Positions 55,386-64,000 of a stretch of DNA of 64,000 nucleotides are shown here, one piece after another. The stretch covers positions 169,738,689 to 169,802,688 of the forward strand of contig NC_058523.1 in assembly GCF_904849725.1 (NCBI RefSeq). Reading direction: 5' to 3'. Under the pieces are notes generated by a model. That model had not been told where the DNA came from. It ran no database searches and worked only from the letters and a program-made list of their open reading frames with translations. Each line of letters opens with the position of its first letter. Positions within the stretch are counted from its first letter, which is position 1. A program made the position numbers and the translations under genes. This DNA is from Hordeum vulgare subsp. vulgare. Lineage: Eukaryota; Streptophyta; Magnoliopsida; Poales; Poaceae.

Positions 55386-58002
55386 TTTGACAAATCCCAG
55401 AGTGCCTAAGTTCCTGGCACAACTTGCATCTGTTTTTGTTACATTTTGGGCCCTTTTTGGCTTTCCATCTTTCTTTCCATTCTTACTACTCTCACCTTTC
55501 TCAAACCATGACTTGAATCTACTCTGTTTAGGCCTGCCAACCTTTCTTTCCGTCAAGGGAGGACACATGGAAAATTCAATCTCCACTTCAGGCCACTGAG
55601 ACTTATTTGTAAGTGCTGGAATTGGAGTAGCATATGCAGATTTGAATTTTGCTACCGAATAATATTCATGAAAATATGGATGAATGTTTAATTTTGGTTG
55701 AGAGGCTAAGAAACGAATGGCATGCTCACATGGTTTACCAGCGTGTTTCCACTCGAGGCATGTGCAATCTTGAAATTCAGTGTCAACAACATGTCTCCTT
55801 ACGGTCTTGTTATCTCTAACTTCAGCACCCCAAGGTTAAGAATTTTCAACAGACAAATGTGAAAGACTTATGCTCCTATTGACCACATGTTATACCACTG
55901 GTGGAAGCTTATCACCTTGCATGCAATCACCTATGCTTCTTCTTAATTCCCACAACAGCATGAGCATGCTCTTGATTTGGTCAACCATATCATGCACACG
56001 CAAATATTTTAACTGCTTCACCTTGTTGTTGAAACTTTCTGCCAAATTGTTGTTGATATGATCACACTTGATGGTAGTGTTGAATCCTGACCTGTACTAT
56101 AACAAAGAATGGTAGGTGTCCAACCATGGACCAAACTCGTTGCATGCTGCCATTATCTTACCAAGATGATATGTGTGTGTGTGTCTAGTGTAAGATCTTG
56201 CTGCTGGCCACATGTGCCCAAATTATTCTCCTCTGAATTTTTTGATCAAATTCATTCACAAATGGCCGAAGCACTCCCTCTGCTCAACATGTTGGAAAAC
56301 ATTTTCACTGCATTTTCCAGCCCCTTACATGCATCTGTGTGTATAGCCAGAGGTGACACTAGCCCTAGGCATCTTTTCAACTGCATCATGAACCATGTCC
56401 ATGAAGCCTCTATTTTTGACTGAAACAAGCCAAGGCAACAGGGAACATCCAATTGTGTCCATCTAGAGCATTGCATGATGCCAACTGACCATTCCACTCG
56501 CCTGTCAAAAAAGATGAGCCTATGCTGAAATATGGATGACACCCTCCTTTGAAGCCATCGATGCAAGGCTTCAGAGCCACAAAGAACTTGGAGAGCTTGA
56601 CTTCACCTTCCTCTGATACCTCACTATCTATCTCCACAACAGTGTGAGATGATATCTTCTCCACCTCTTCTTTGAAGTTGTAAAGCATCCTAAATGTATT
56701 TGCCCAATCACCATATAAATTTTTCATTGCCCTTTGTTTTGCCTTCCACACTATGGTATATTTCTGTTTAATGGGGTACATATTTTCCAAGTCTACTTTG
56801 AGTTTCTGGGTAGTAGTGTTTGGTGTTTTGGCTAAAACTAGGGTGATCTTTTCTGCAACCCAAAGTTGTGATGTCATGGTTGATACTCTCTATGAACTTG
56901 TAATACAAGTATGTTGATTGAGGATTTGGTTAACCATGATAGTACTTCCACCAGGTTCGATTCTAGCAGATATGTACCACTTGGAAGGCTTGACACTACC
57001 ATCAAATCCTCTGCACCTCGCATATAACTTCTTTCTATTAGTCCAAACAGTCTTGGTATCAAACTCATGTTTCACTGCATAAGTCTTGAAACACATCCTA
57101 AACTCATACATATTTGGCCACAACTTCCCCACTTGAATGACAGGGTTTTCCTTGTCATACACATACACGAGCTCATCATCATGCGCATCATCTACATCAT
57201 CTATAGCTTCTTTCATCAACTATCCATCTACATCTTCATCAGCATTAGCGGGCAAACTAGATTCACCCCTCTCCTTATCTCTGTCATCGACTAGAATGCC
57301 AAAAAGTTTGGCCATCTCACTATCAGGCATTGGTGCAATGACCAAATCAGTAGGCTCATCTAATTCAACTGCATTCCAATCAACATTAGATGCAGTTTTA
57401 GTTCCAGCCACATGTCCCTCTTCGGCTATCACTGTCAGTTCAGTAACCATGGGAATGAATGGTGCCCAATCATCATCTACCATCTGCGCAATCAAGTGTG
57501 ATGGCACATATCCAATCTTTGAATAAATATTTAGATCAACGAGCTCGGCAAAACATTTAGCATGTTTGCTGGTCAAACCATTTTGCCGATCGATTTCTTC
57601 AACAATCTGTTCACCATCTTCTATTCCGACATCCTCTCCTTTCCAATCATCAAACCGCAACAGTGATACTTCTTGCTCTGGACCTCAAACAATATCCTCC
57701 CCAATTTTCTCCACCCATTTCTTCATCGCCTTCTCTCCCATGTTCTGTATAACTTGTGGATCAATCTTTGTAAACTCAACCTCCCATTTCACAACTATGT
57801 CCCTCTCAATGTTCTCTATGCTACCATCAACTAATTTACCTTTGATGGAAAGAAATTGATCGTCAATTCGAAGGTCCGAGCGACAGCATCCCCTCTCTGA
57901 GTGGCGACCAGTGTGAGAAAGAGAAGACATGGCCCTAATTGCATTTAAAATCGGATCGGAGAGAGGCGCATTACCTGTTAGAAGTTGAATCTGGCGGTCC
58001 AT
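55386..58002 (-). pseudogene. Mutator-like (MULE) transposase relic
   Basis: Cut-and-paste DNA transposase, badly decayed. One reading frame runs from 58002 to about 56410 through in-frame stops at 57685-57687 (TGA), 57220-57222 (TAG) and 56890-56892 (TAG). The MuDR-type DNA-binding region (FRMCFKTYAVKHEF, YARCRGFDGS) is at about 57140-56960. The MULE core (ALKPCIDGFKGGCHPYFSIG, then ALDGHNWMFPVA) is at about 56590-56430. The usual SIDS catalytic Asp is Gly here. Frameshifts follow near 56410 and 56250, with the region ASWTWFMMQLKRCLG and later LWPAARSYT. The SWIM zinc finger CTCLEWKHAGKPCEHA is at about 55772-55725. The C-terminus is basic (55586-55386). Terminal inverted repeats were not found. 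Confidence 0.85.
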
Positions 58003-58534
58003 CTCAATATGTCCACGGACTTCCCTCACAATCTATCAATTCAACCAGCAAAAACAGAGGAAACAAGCTAAGATCTACGGGCCTGAGAGGGGAACGGGAC
58101 TAGGGTTCGAATTCACTCACCATTTATGCCTCCGCCATCGAGAACGCAAGATCAGCCGCCGCTGAGAATGAGGGCTCCGCCGCCACCACCGCCACCGAGA
58201 ACGCAAGATCCGCCATTGCCGGAAAAGTGTTGGAGTGGGGGCACGGTCAGTTGTTTAGACCCTATGCAGTGTCACTAAGTTGGACCCACATGTCTTAACA
58301 TAAACGGGCTTGGTTGACGACCAATTTAATACCATTTAGCATCCGTATGGCCCTAGGCTATTTAAACACTTAAATCTATCACACTGAAACTATTCGATCG
58401 AATAACGTCACACTCTTTTCAATTCACACGAAATACGTCGCACATGAGCTATTGGCCCGACATTATGTTCCATCTAGTCACCTTGTCACAAGGCAATTCA
58501 TGAGGAAGTAGTTCAAAGCCCCCAAACACCGAGT
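58003..58534. other. Region upstream of the MULE gene
   Basis: Minus strand: a possible 5' exon with an ATG (about 58219) and Ala-rich frame ends at a TAA and a GTGAGT-like donor near 58119-58125; an acceptor GATAG precedes the coding frame at about 58030. A repeated GAACGCAAGATC(C/A)GCC occurs at 58140 and 58198. Beyond 58260 nothing is recognised. Confidence 0.35.
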
Positions 58535-58941
58535 GGGGCGTTTTGGAGCTCGGGCTCCATGGAGCTCTATTTTTAAAAACCCAAAATCCATCAAAATTTG
58601 TATGTTTACATTTCAAAAAAATCTGAATATACATCGAGGCATAACACACATGTGTGCAAATTTTTAGAACAAAATACATTGAAACGAAGTTTGTGCAAAA
58701 AAGAGAAATTTATCGCTTTTTGATACATGATACTATTCATCCCAAAAATTCATGATTTTTTTACACGTATCATATCTTAAGCTATTTCATCCTGAATTTT
58801 TGCATACATATACATTTCATCCATGTGTACTTGCATATATGCTTCTTAGATTTTTTGAAACAAAAACAATTAATTTTATTTAAAAAAAATAAAAGATGCC
58901 ATGGAGCCGGAGCTTCAATAGGCATTTTCGCCAAACACCCC
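58535..58941. mobile_element. TIR-bounded non-autonomous DNA element
   Basis: About 407 bp. Inverted ends share GGGG(C/T)GTTT and GAGCTC/CGGGCTCCATGG (58535-58567 against 58891-58941, with a short insertion in the right arm). The interior is AT-rich and non-coding. Elements with GGAGCT..CTCCATGGAGCT ends are frequent in wheat. Superfamily and target duplication unresolved. Confidence 0.5.
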
Positions 58942-59062
58942 ACATACTTCTATTCACAGATTCATCGACGAGCTTGAGATCCTTCTATTCACAGATTCAT
59001 CGGGGAGCTTTAGATCCTGAAGGACAACCTACAAAATCGTACGTGAGCTGCTCCATCAACTA

Positions 59063-59222
59063 CTCCCTCCATTCCTAAATGTAAGTCTTTTAAGAGATTT
59101 CATCAAGGGACTACATACAAAGCAAAATGAGTGAATCTACACTCTAAAGTATGTCTATATACATCTGTATGTAGTCCCTTAATAAAATTTCTTAAAAGAC
59201 TTATATTTAGGAACGGAGGGAG
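59063..59222. mobile_element. Stowaway (Tc1/Mariner) MITE
   Basis: 160 bp, ends CTCCCTCCATTCCTAAATGT and ATATTTAGGAACGGAGGGAG, with TA at 59061-59062 and 59223-59224. Closely related to the copy at 35900-36057. Confidence 0.95.
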
Positions 59223-59685
59223 TAGTACAACAAGGGTCAGATCGTGAAATAGTTTCGTATAAAGTTTTGCTATAGATTTAAATTAAGATCAAAACGGTGA
59301 AAAAATCCACATTATCAGGGATGTTATGGTTCCATTATTACAAAAATGTTACTAGCCCACTGGCACTAGAGTGGGCTGGATTCGAGGCGAAGGCCAGGGA
59401 GGGACCAGAACTAAAACAGGGTCGGGAGCGTTCTCGTGATTTCTTCAACCGCTACTCCTATTCCTACTCGATCGCTATAAGCAACATAATAGGGATCATG
59501 GCTACACAAAAGCACGCATAGGCAGGAAACTCTCGATTGTGGCAGGCTCGTGCTTCGTGGCGAAATGTCTCGTCGTCCTGGTCCCTGGCCCCTCGGTTCG
59601 GCAAAATTAACAAAAATGACCCCTGGGGGGGAAGAACTCACGGAGTGACCCCTCAGCGAAAATATGTCACCCGGCTGACCCTTTT

Positions 59686-59823
59686 GTGTGGCGCCCGACA
59701 CCTAGGCGTCACACTACACTGTGTGACGCCTAGCCGTTCGGCGCCACACCCCCCAACCACCTGGCAGAGAGGGCCCACCTCCCAGGTCGTGTGACGCCTA
59801 AGCCTAGCGCTTAGGCACCACAC
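59686..59823. repeat. Cluster of GTGTGGCGCC-type inverted repeats upstream of the PMD gene
   Basis: Three inverted pairs: GTGTGGCGCC at 59686 with GGCGCCACAC at 59740; CTAGGCGTCACAC (59702-59714) with GTGTGACGCCTAG (59721-59733), a perfect 13-bp stem with a 6-base loop; and GTGTGACGCCTAAGC (59789-59803) with GCTTAGGCACCACAC (59809-59823), 13 of 15 paired. The same motif forms the 35-bp hairpin at 63376-63460. Confidence 0.75.
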
Positions 59824-60149
59824 AATGACTTAACTGGCCACGAGCCTGCCCCCCTCCCCACCCCCTCCCCATTCCCCTCCCTCATTCAAACAGAAACAGC
59901 AACGGCGGCGGCTGGCTCTCTTCGTATCCCTAATCCCCTCCCCCATCTCCTTCAGATCTGGTGATTTCTTCCTTGGATTGATCCCCCAAGGTTGGCTACT
60001 AGGTAATCTTTTCGTTTCCCATCCTTCTATCCAAGTGGAATAGGTTTTTGTTGAGTAGATTGATTTGAGTAGGTTCTTAGGATTTGACTAGTTAGGATAT
60101 GAGTTCTTAGGATTTGAGTAGTTAGTATATTAGTAGATTCATATTAGTA

Positions 60150-60460
60150 GTTAGTATTAATAGTTAGTATATGACTAGATTGATATGAGTAGTTAGGATA
60201 TTAGTTCTTAGGATTTTAGTAGTTAGTATATGAGTAGATTCATATGAGTTCTTAGGATTTGAGTAGTTAGGATATGAGTAGATTCATATGAGTTCTTAGG
60301 ATTTTAGTAGTTAGTATATGAGTAGATTCATATGAGTTCTTAGGATTTGAGTAGTTAGGATATGAGTAGATTCATATGAGTTCTTAGGATTTTAGTAGTT
60401 AGTATATGAGTAGATTCATATGAGTTCTTAGGATTTGAGTAGTTAGGATATGTAGATGAG
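60150..60460 (+). repeat. 44-bp tandem repeat (88-bp higher-order unit)
   Basis: CATATGAGTTCTTAGGATTT starts at 60241, 60285, 60329, 60373 and 60417, exactly 44 bp apart. Alternate units read GATTTGAGTAGTTAGGATATG or GATTTTAGTAGTTAGTATATG, giving an 88-bp period. It lies in a probable 5' intron of the PMD gene (donor about 60003, acceptor 60512-60514). Confidence 0.85.
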
Positions 60461-60515
60461 TGGATTAGTATATGAGTAATTTTTTGAATATGAGTATTTT
60501 TCTGTGATTTGTAGG

Positions 60516-63098
60516 ATGGTGTGGCTTCTAAATAATGTTTATGACGTTGAACACCGGGCCTATTTCATGTCGGAGAAGAAAATGGTAAGTAGATCATATG
60601 ATAAAAAAACATGTATTTAATAAGAACTTGAAAATGTAATAAGCACTTGATATCTTCTTCTCCTATCTGTTTGCAGGAGCTTATGCCCTTGAAGATCCGG
60701 TTTCATGGGGCATCGTCTGTAATGCAGTACGATGAGCGGTACACCCCATATATCGAGATGACATGATTCCTTCCATTCATTCAGCTTATGAGTCGGCCAA
60801 CGCCCAATCTGAACGCTGCGGCAGTCACAACACTTATTGATCGTTGGAGGCCGGAGACACATAGTTTTCACCTCCAGACCGGAGAGATGATAGTTACTCT
60901 TCAAGATGTTTCCATGATCACCGCACTTCCGATTGAGGGGAAGCCTCTTTGTATGAGCACTGATTCCGAGGGATGGCGGCAACAAATGGAGGCCCTTATT
61001 GGTATGTCGCCGGAGGAGCCGGAGGTAGAAGATGGAGGGAAGAAAGATAGAGTCCCGGCCGGCGCTCCTTTCACTTGGATTGCCGCGAACTTTGCTCATT
61101 GTCCTGAGGACGCAGATGACGAGGTGATCCAGAGGTATGCTCGTGTGTACATGTGGTACGTCATCTCTAGGACTATCTTTGCTGACGGCACTGGCAAGAA
61201 TGCTCCATGGATATGGCTGAAGGCGTTGACTGTTTTCGGCAACAAGTTCAGTTGGGGCTCGGCCGCACTAGCTTACTTGTATCGGCAGGTAATAAATTGT
61301 TACTATTAAGTACTCTCTGTTATCTTTTTCTGCTAAACTGATGCATGCTTGTTGTTACTTGTAGTTGGACGATGCTTGTCGCAGGACCACAAAGGACGGT
61401 GGAGTTGGTGGTTGTATGCTCCTACTTTCAGTATGGAGCTGGGAACGCCTACCTGTTGGACGCCCTAAAAGCTCAAAGTGGAATACCTGGGATGACCACG
61501 GCAACCCTGTATGGCTTTCTACATGGGCTTACAAGTGGGATTTGGTATCGGAGGTGGCAAGTGAAGTGAACCTATTGTACAAGCAATACACCAACGAGAT
61601 GGATTCGCTTACCCCCGAGCAGGTAAGATGGTTTCAGAGTTGACTTCCAGCTTTTATGTTGTGAGTAAAATGAATTGTGCCTTTATGTTGTGTTGTAGGT
61701 GGAATGGCAGCCATATGGTGTCGGGCCAAACTTTGGTGATGCACACACGTTCGAGCTCAATCCACTATGCGTGCAGGAAAAACATCTTTGGCTAATGTGT
61801 TGTCCCCTTATATGCAATTGGGCGGTTGAGTTTCATCTCCCGCATCGTGTGATGTATCAATTTGGGTTCTTTCAGCCACACCCGCCGGAGTGGGTGGACA
61901 CGGACACACAGCTTCACAGATAACAAAAAAGAAGTACTGATTAGTTTTGTTCTTAGTGTTGAGCGAGCTACTGATGGGTTTTGTTAAAAGCAGGTTGGAT
62001 AGGAGGAGGCAGCGAAAGATCAAGGATTGGCATAAGCATCATAAGAGCTATGTCATTATGTTCGAGCAAAGTGTGCAGGCAGCTTCGAGCATACAACGAA
62101 CCGAGTACCGCCAGCATTGTCCGCTTGCGTTCAAAAATTACCTAAGATGGTTTCAGGAGAGTACTCGTGTCGAGATTTGTCTGCCGGCTTACGAGGAGGA
62201 CATATTGGAAGAACCCACTGAGTACGATGCACTTGCCCAAGGCAATTACAACAAGTTAATTCGCGAAGGGTACCAAACTTCCTTCGCCCCTGCCCTGAAC
62301 TTTGTGGTAAGTGTGCTCACCTATGTTAAGTATGAATGATAGTACACCTATTCACTTGCATGTCATTGTCTTGTGATCATAGCGCAAAGAGGTCAAGAAA
62401 CAAGCTGATGAGTCCGAAGATATTCTAGAGAAGACACCTGGAGGGAAAAAGGGAGAATCTGCACTTCGTCTTTTCATAAAGGTGTTGTGTCATTGTTATT
62501 ATTTTGCCCACGAATGCAACATACGGTACCTTATATATGTCATTTATATTTGAATCTAACAGGAACAGGGCAAGAAGTTACGGCCCTATCCAACATTTTA
62601 GGTTGTCGTGACCGTGAATATGTTTCACCTTCGAGATCCGGTTCATCCGAAAGAAATACTCTAGACGATTCAGCTTCTTCGGGCGCTCGTATGGACGATG
62701 GTGACATTACCTCGGTATCTAATACCCAAAGAAATACTGTAGAGGATGATGTTGACACTCCTGAGGTATGACATAGCCATAAAATATTGTGCACTTTCAA
62801 CCTTCAACTTTGAACTTTCAACCTTCATATGTATTAGGTTGCGGACGGGATGACGTTGAAGGCTTTCCAACGCTCCGCTTACATGTTGAAGCCTAGGAAG
62901 GAATTTAGGCGGTACTCACCGGATGATTATGCGAAAGGAAAGAACCCGGTCGCCGGGGGCTCTCGTTTGTCAAGGATGAGAAGCCTGGACGATGAGGATG
63001 ACGATGATGATGACGATGAGTCGGATGACCCGGAGCAATTTGTAGTTTCGAGAAGAAAGAATCTACTTTCTAAGAGGGGACGAGGCGCCAAGATGTGA
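60516..63098 (+). pseudogene. Plant mobile domain (PMD, MAIN-like) gene, eight exons, damaged
   Basis: Exons read as 60516-60584, 60677-61288, 61365-61622, 61699-61919, 61994-62306, 62383-62481, 62563-62765 and 62838-63098; all but one intron are GT-AG with phases that fit. The PMD core is in exon 2 (WRPETHSFHLQTGEM, TLQDVSMITALPIEGKPL) and exon 3 (SVWSWERLPVGRP). The C-terminal exon is basic after an acidic run. Damage: TGA at 60764-60766 in exon 2, an exon 4 donor that reads AT instead of GT (61920), and a frame change near the start of exon 7 (about 62587). PMD occurs in host genes (MAIN, MAIL1) and inside transposons; this copy is the widespread Triticeae repetitive type. Host function is unlikely. 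Confidence 0.85.
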
Positions 63099-63375
63099 AC
63101 CGGAGCCATTTGGAGTTTTCAATCATTTGCAAACCATTTTACTTTTGTTGTTGGTGTTGATGTTGCACTTGTGAACCATTAGGAGTTGTGAACTTGTGTT
63201 GTTGGTGTTGATGTTGCACTTGTGAACAATCATTTGCACTTGTTGGTGTTAGATTCAAATATAAATGTGAACTTCTGTTGTTTGTGTTGCTGTCATATGT
63301 TTTAAATTTCTGTCAAAATATATGCTGTCAAAATATGTGCTGTCAAAATGTTGCATACCTGTCAAAATTCAGCTT
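63099..63375 (+). other. 3' region of the PMD gene
   Basis: Contains a 51-bp direct repeat around GTTGTTGGTGTTGATGTTGC (63147 and 63198) and four CTGTCAAAAT repeats (63310-63366). No gene. Confidence 0.6.
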
Positions 63376-63460
63376 CCAGCAGGTTTTCACATGTGTGGCG
63401 CCTAAGCCTTAGGCGTGTGGCGCCCAAGGCTTAGGCGCCACACATGTGAAAACCTGCTGG
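63376..63460. repeat. Perfect 35-bp inverted repeat with 15-base loop
   Basis: The left arm (63376-63410) begins CCAGCAGGTTTTCACATGTG and ends GCGCCTAAGCCTT. The right arm (63426-63460) is its exact reverse complement. The loop is AGGCGTGTGGCGCCC, which repeats part of the arm motif. It sits just upstream of the 50-bp minisatellite and the next gene's promoter. Confidence 0.95.
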
Positions 63461-63477
63461 CATCTCAAAGCACACTA

Positions 63478-63829
63478 TTTCCCGCCACCTTTCGCTCCTC
63501 CGTTCTCCCCAAATTTTGAGCACACCCTTTCCCGCCACCTTTCCCTCCTCCGTTCCCGCCAAAATTTCCACGTCTTCTTTCCCGCCACCTTTCCCTCCTC
63601 CGTTCCCGCCAATATTTCCACGTCTTCTTTCCCGCCACCTTTCCCTCCTCCGTTCCCGCCAAAATTTCCACGTCTTCTTTCCCGCCACCTTTCCCTCCTC
63701 CGTTCCCGCCAATATTTCCACGTCTTCTTTCCCGCCACCTTTCCCTCCTCCGTTCCCGCCAATATATCCACGTCTTCTTTCCCGCCACCTTTCCCTCCTC
63801 CGTTCCCGCCAAATTTTCAACGTCTCCTT
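63478..63829 (+). promoter_or_regulatory. 50-bp minisatellite with E2F-like sites, upstream of a TATA box
   Basis: Seven units, 50 bp apart. TTTCCCGCC begins at 63478, 63528, 63578, 63628, 63678, 63728 and 63778. A second site TTCCCGCCAA, which reads TTGGCGGGAA on the other strand, follows in units 2-7. Both match the plant E2F consensus (TTTSSCGC and TTTGGCGGGAA). The array ends 8 bp before the TATA box at 63837. The long frames it creates on both strands (63431-63872) are repeat artefacts. Confidence 0.8.
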
Positions 63830-63836
63830 TCCGGTC

Positions 63837-63843
63837 TATAAAA
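63837..63843 (+). promoter_or_regulatory. TATA box of the gene starting at 63912
   Basis: TATAAAA in GGTCTATAAAAGGAGG, 69 bp before the ATG. Confidence 0.75.
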
Positions 63844-63911
63844 GGAGGCATTGGACTGCCTTCCTCCATCATCCAGCCTCACTTGAGAACACTACCACCT
63901 CTTTAGTCAAT

Positions 63912-64000
63912 ATGAGTTTGCCTTGCTCGGATCAAAGCATCAGGCCTAAGAAAATGAAGAGTGCGAGTTTGCCTCAGGGGGTGGAATCAGTTCGATGTTG
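63912..64000 (+). CDS. N-terminal codons of an unidentified protein, cut by the window end
   Basis: ATG at 63912 is followed by 28 further open codons (a basic, Ser/Lys-rich segment containing SIRPKKMKSASLPQGV). The TATA box upstream and a short leader support the start. The sequence is too short to identify. Position suggests it belongs to the same repetitive unit as the PMD gene. Confidence 0.55.
   Translation, partial: MSLPCSDQSIRPKKMKSASLPQGVESVRC

Noticed and set aside
61919..61993. Functional AT-AC (U12) intron in the PMD gene
   Set aside because: The donor reads ATAACAAA rather than ATATCCTT and the acceptor is AG, so a mutated GT donor is more likely.
63431..63872. Repetitive Arg/Gly/Glu-rich or Pro/Phe-rich proteins
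   Set aside because: They are six-frame readings of the 50-bp promoter minisatellite.

Overview
The window is a piece of a grass nuclear genome, almost certainly Triticeae (wheat, Aegilops or barley type). It is built mainly of large LTR retrotransposons of recognisable Triticeae kinds: Ty3/Gypsy Athila-lineage elements with tRNA-Asp primer sites, and a SIRE/Maximus-like Ty1/Copia element. It also carries Stowaway MITEs, a Helitron-like insert, a Mutator transposase relic and a plant mobile domain (PMD, MAIN-like) gene relic. I see no ordinary single-copy host gene that I can support. Letters W, Y, Y2, X, Z and C are my own labels; family names are from memory and tentative.

Layout, outermost first. 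W is a Gypsy-type element on the minus strand, from before base 1 to 52927, without gag-pol. Y (2472-34940, minus, target duplication CTCCC) sits in W. Y holds three later insertions: Z, a solo LTR (4826-6354, duplication CCCCT); Y2 (8517-17845, plus, duplication AGAAC), a member of Y's own family in the opposite orientation; and X (19063-31245, minus, duplication GTGTC), a tandem LTR-internal-LTR-internal-LTR element. C (39632-51980, plus, duplication TATGG) is a Copia element inserted in the right LTR of W. A Helitron-like insert (662-1728) and a Stowaway MITE (35900-36057) lie in the W interior. Once these inserts are removed, every interrupted sequence joins cleanly.

Y and Y2 keep gag and an aspartic protease plus a second Athila-ORF1-like gene, but no reverse transcriptase, RNase H or integrase, so they must have moved with enzymes supplied by a relative. 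X and W encode only proteins of unknown function. C retains gag, protease, integrase, RT and RNase H, but with nonsense, frameshift and catalytic-residue damage. It also has an extra 3' gene preceded by its own TATA box and an array of the same 13-bp palindrome that fills its LTRs.

The last 11 kb (52928-64000) is of a different character. It holds unassigned sequence with a local tandem duplication, a small TIR element, a decayed MULE transposase (minus, about 55386-58002), another TIR-bounded repeat, a Stowaway MITE, and then an eight-exon PMD gene (60516-63098, plus) with a stop codon, a lost splice donor and a frameshift. The window ends in the promoter and first codons of another gene (from 63912). 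That promoter carries a perfect 35-bp inverted repeat and a 50-bp minisatellite with about 13 E2F-like sites just upstream of a TATA box.
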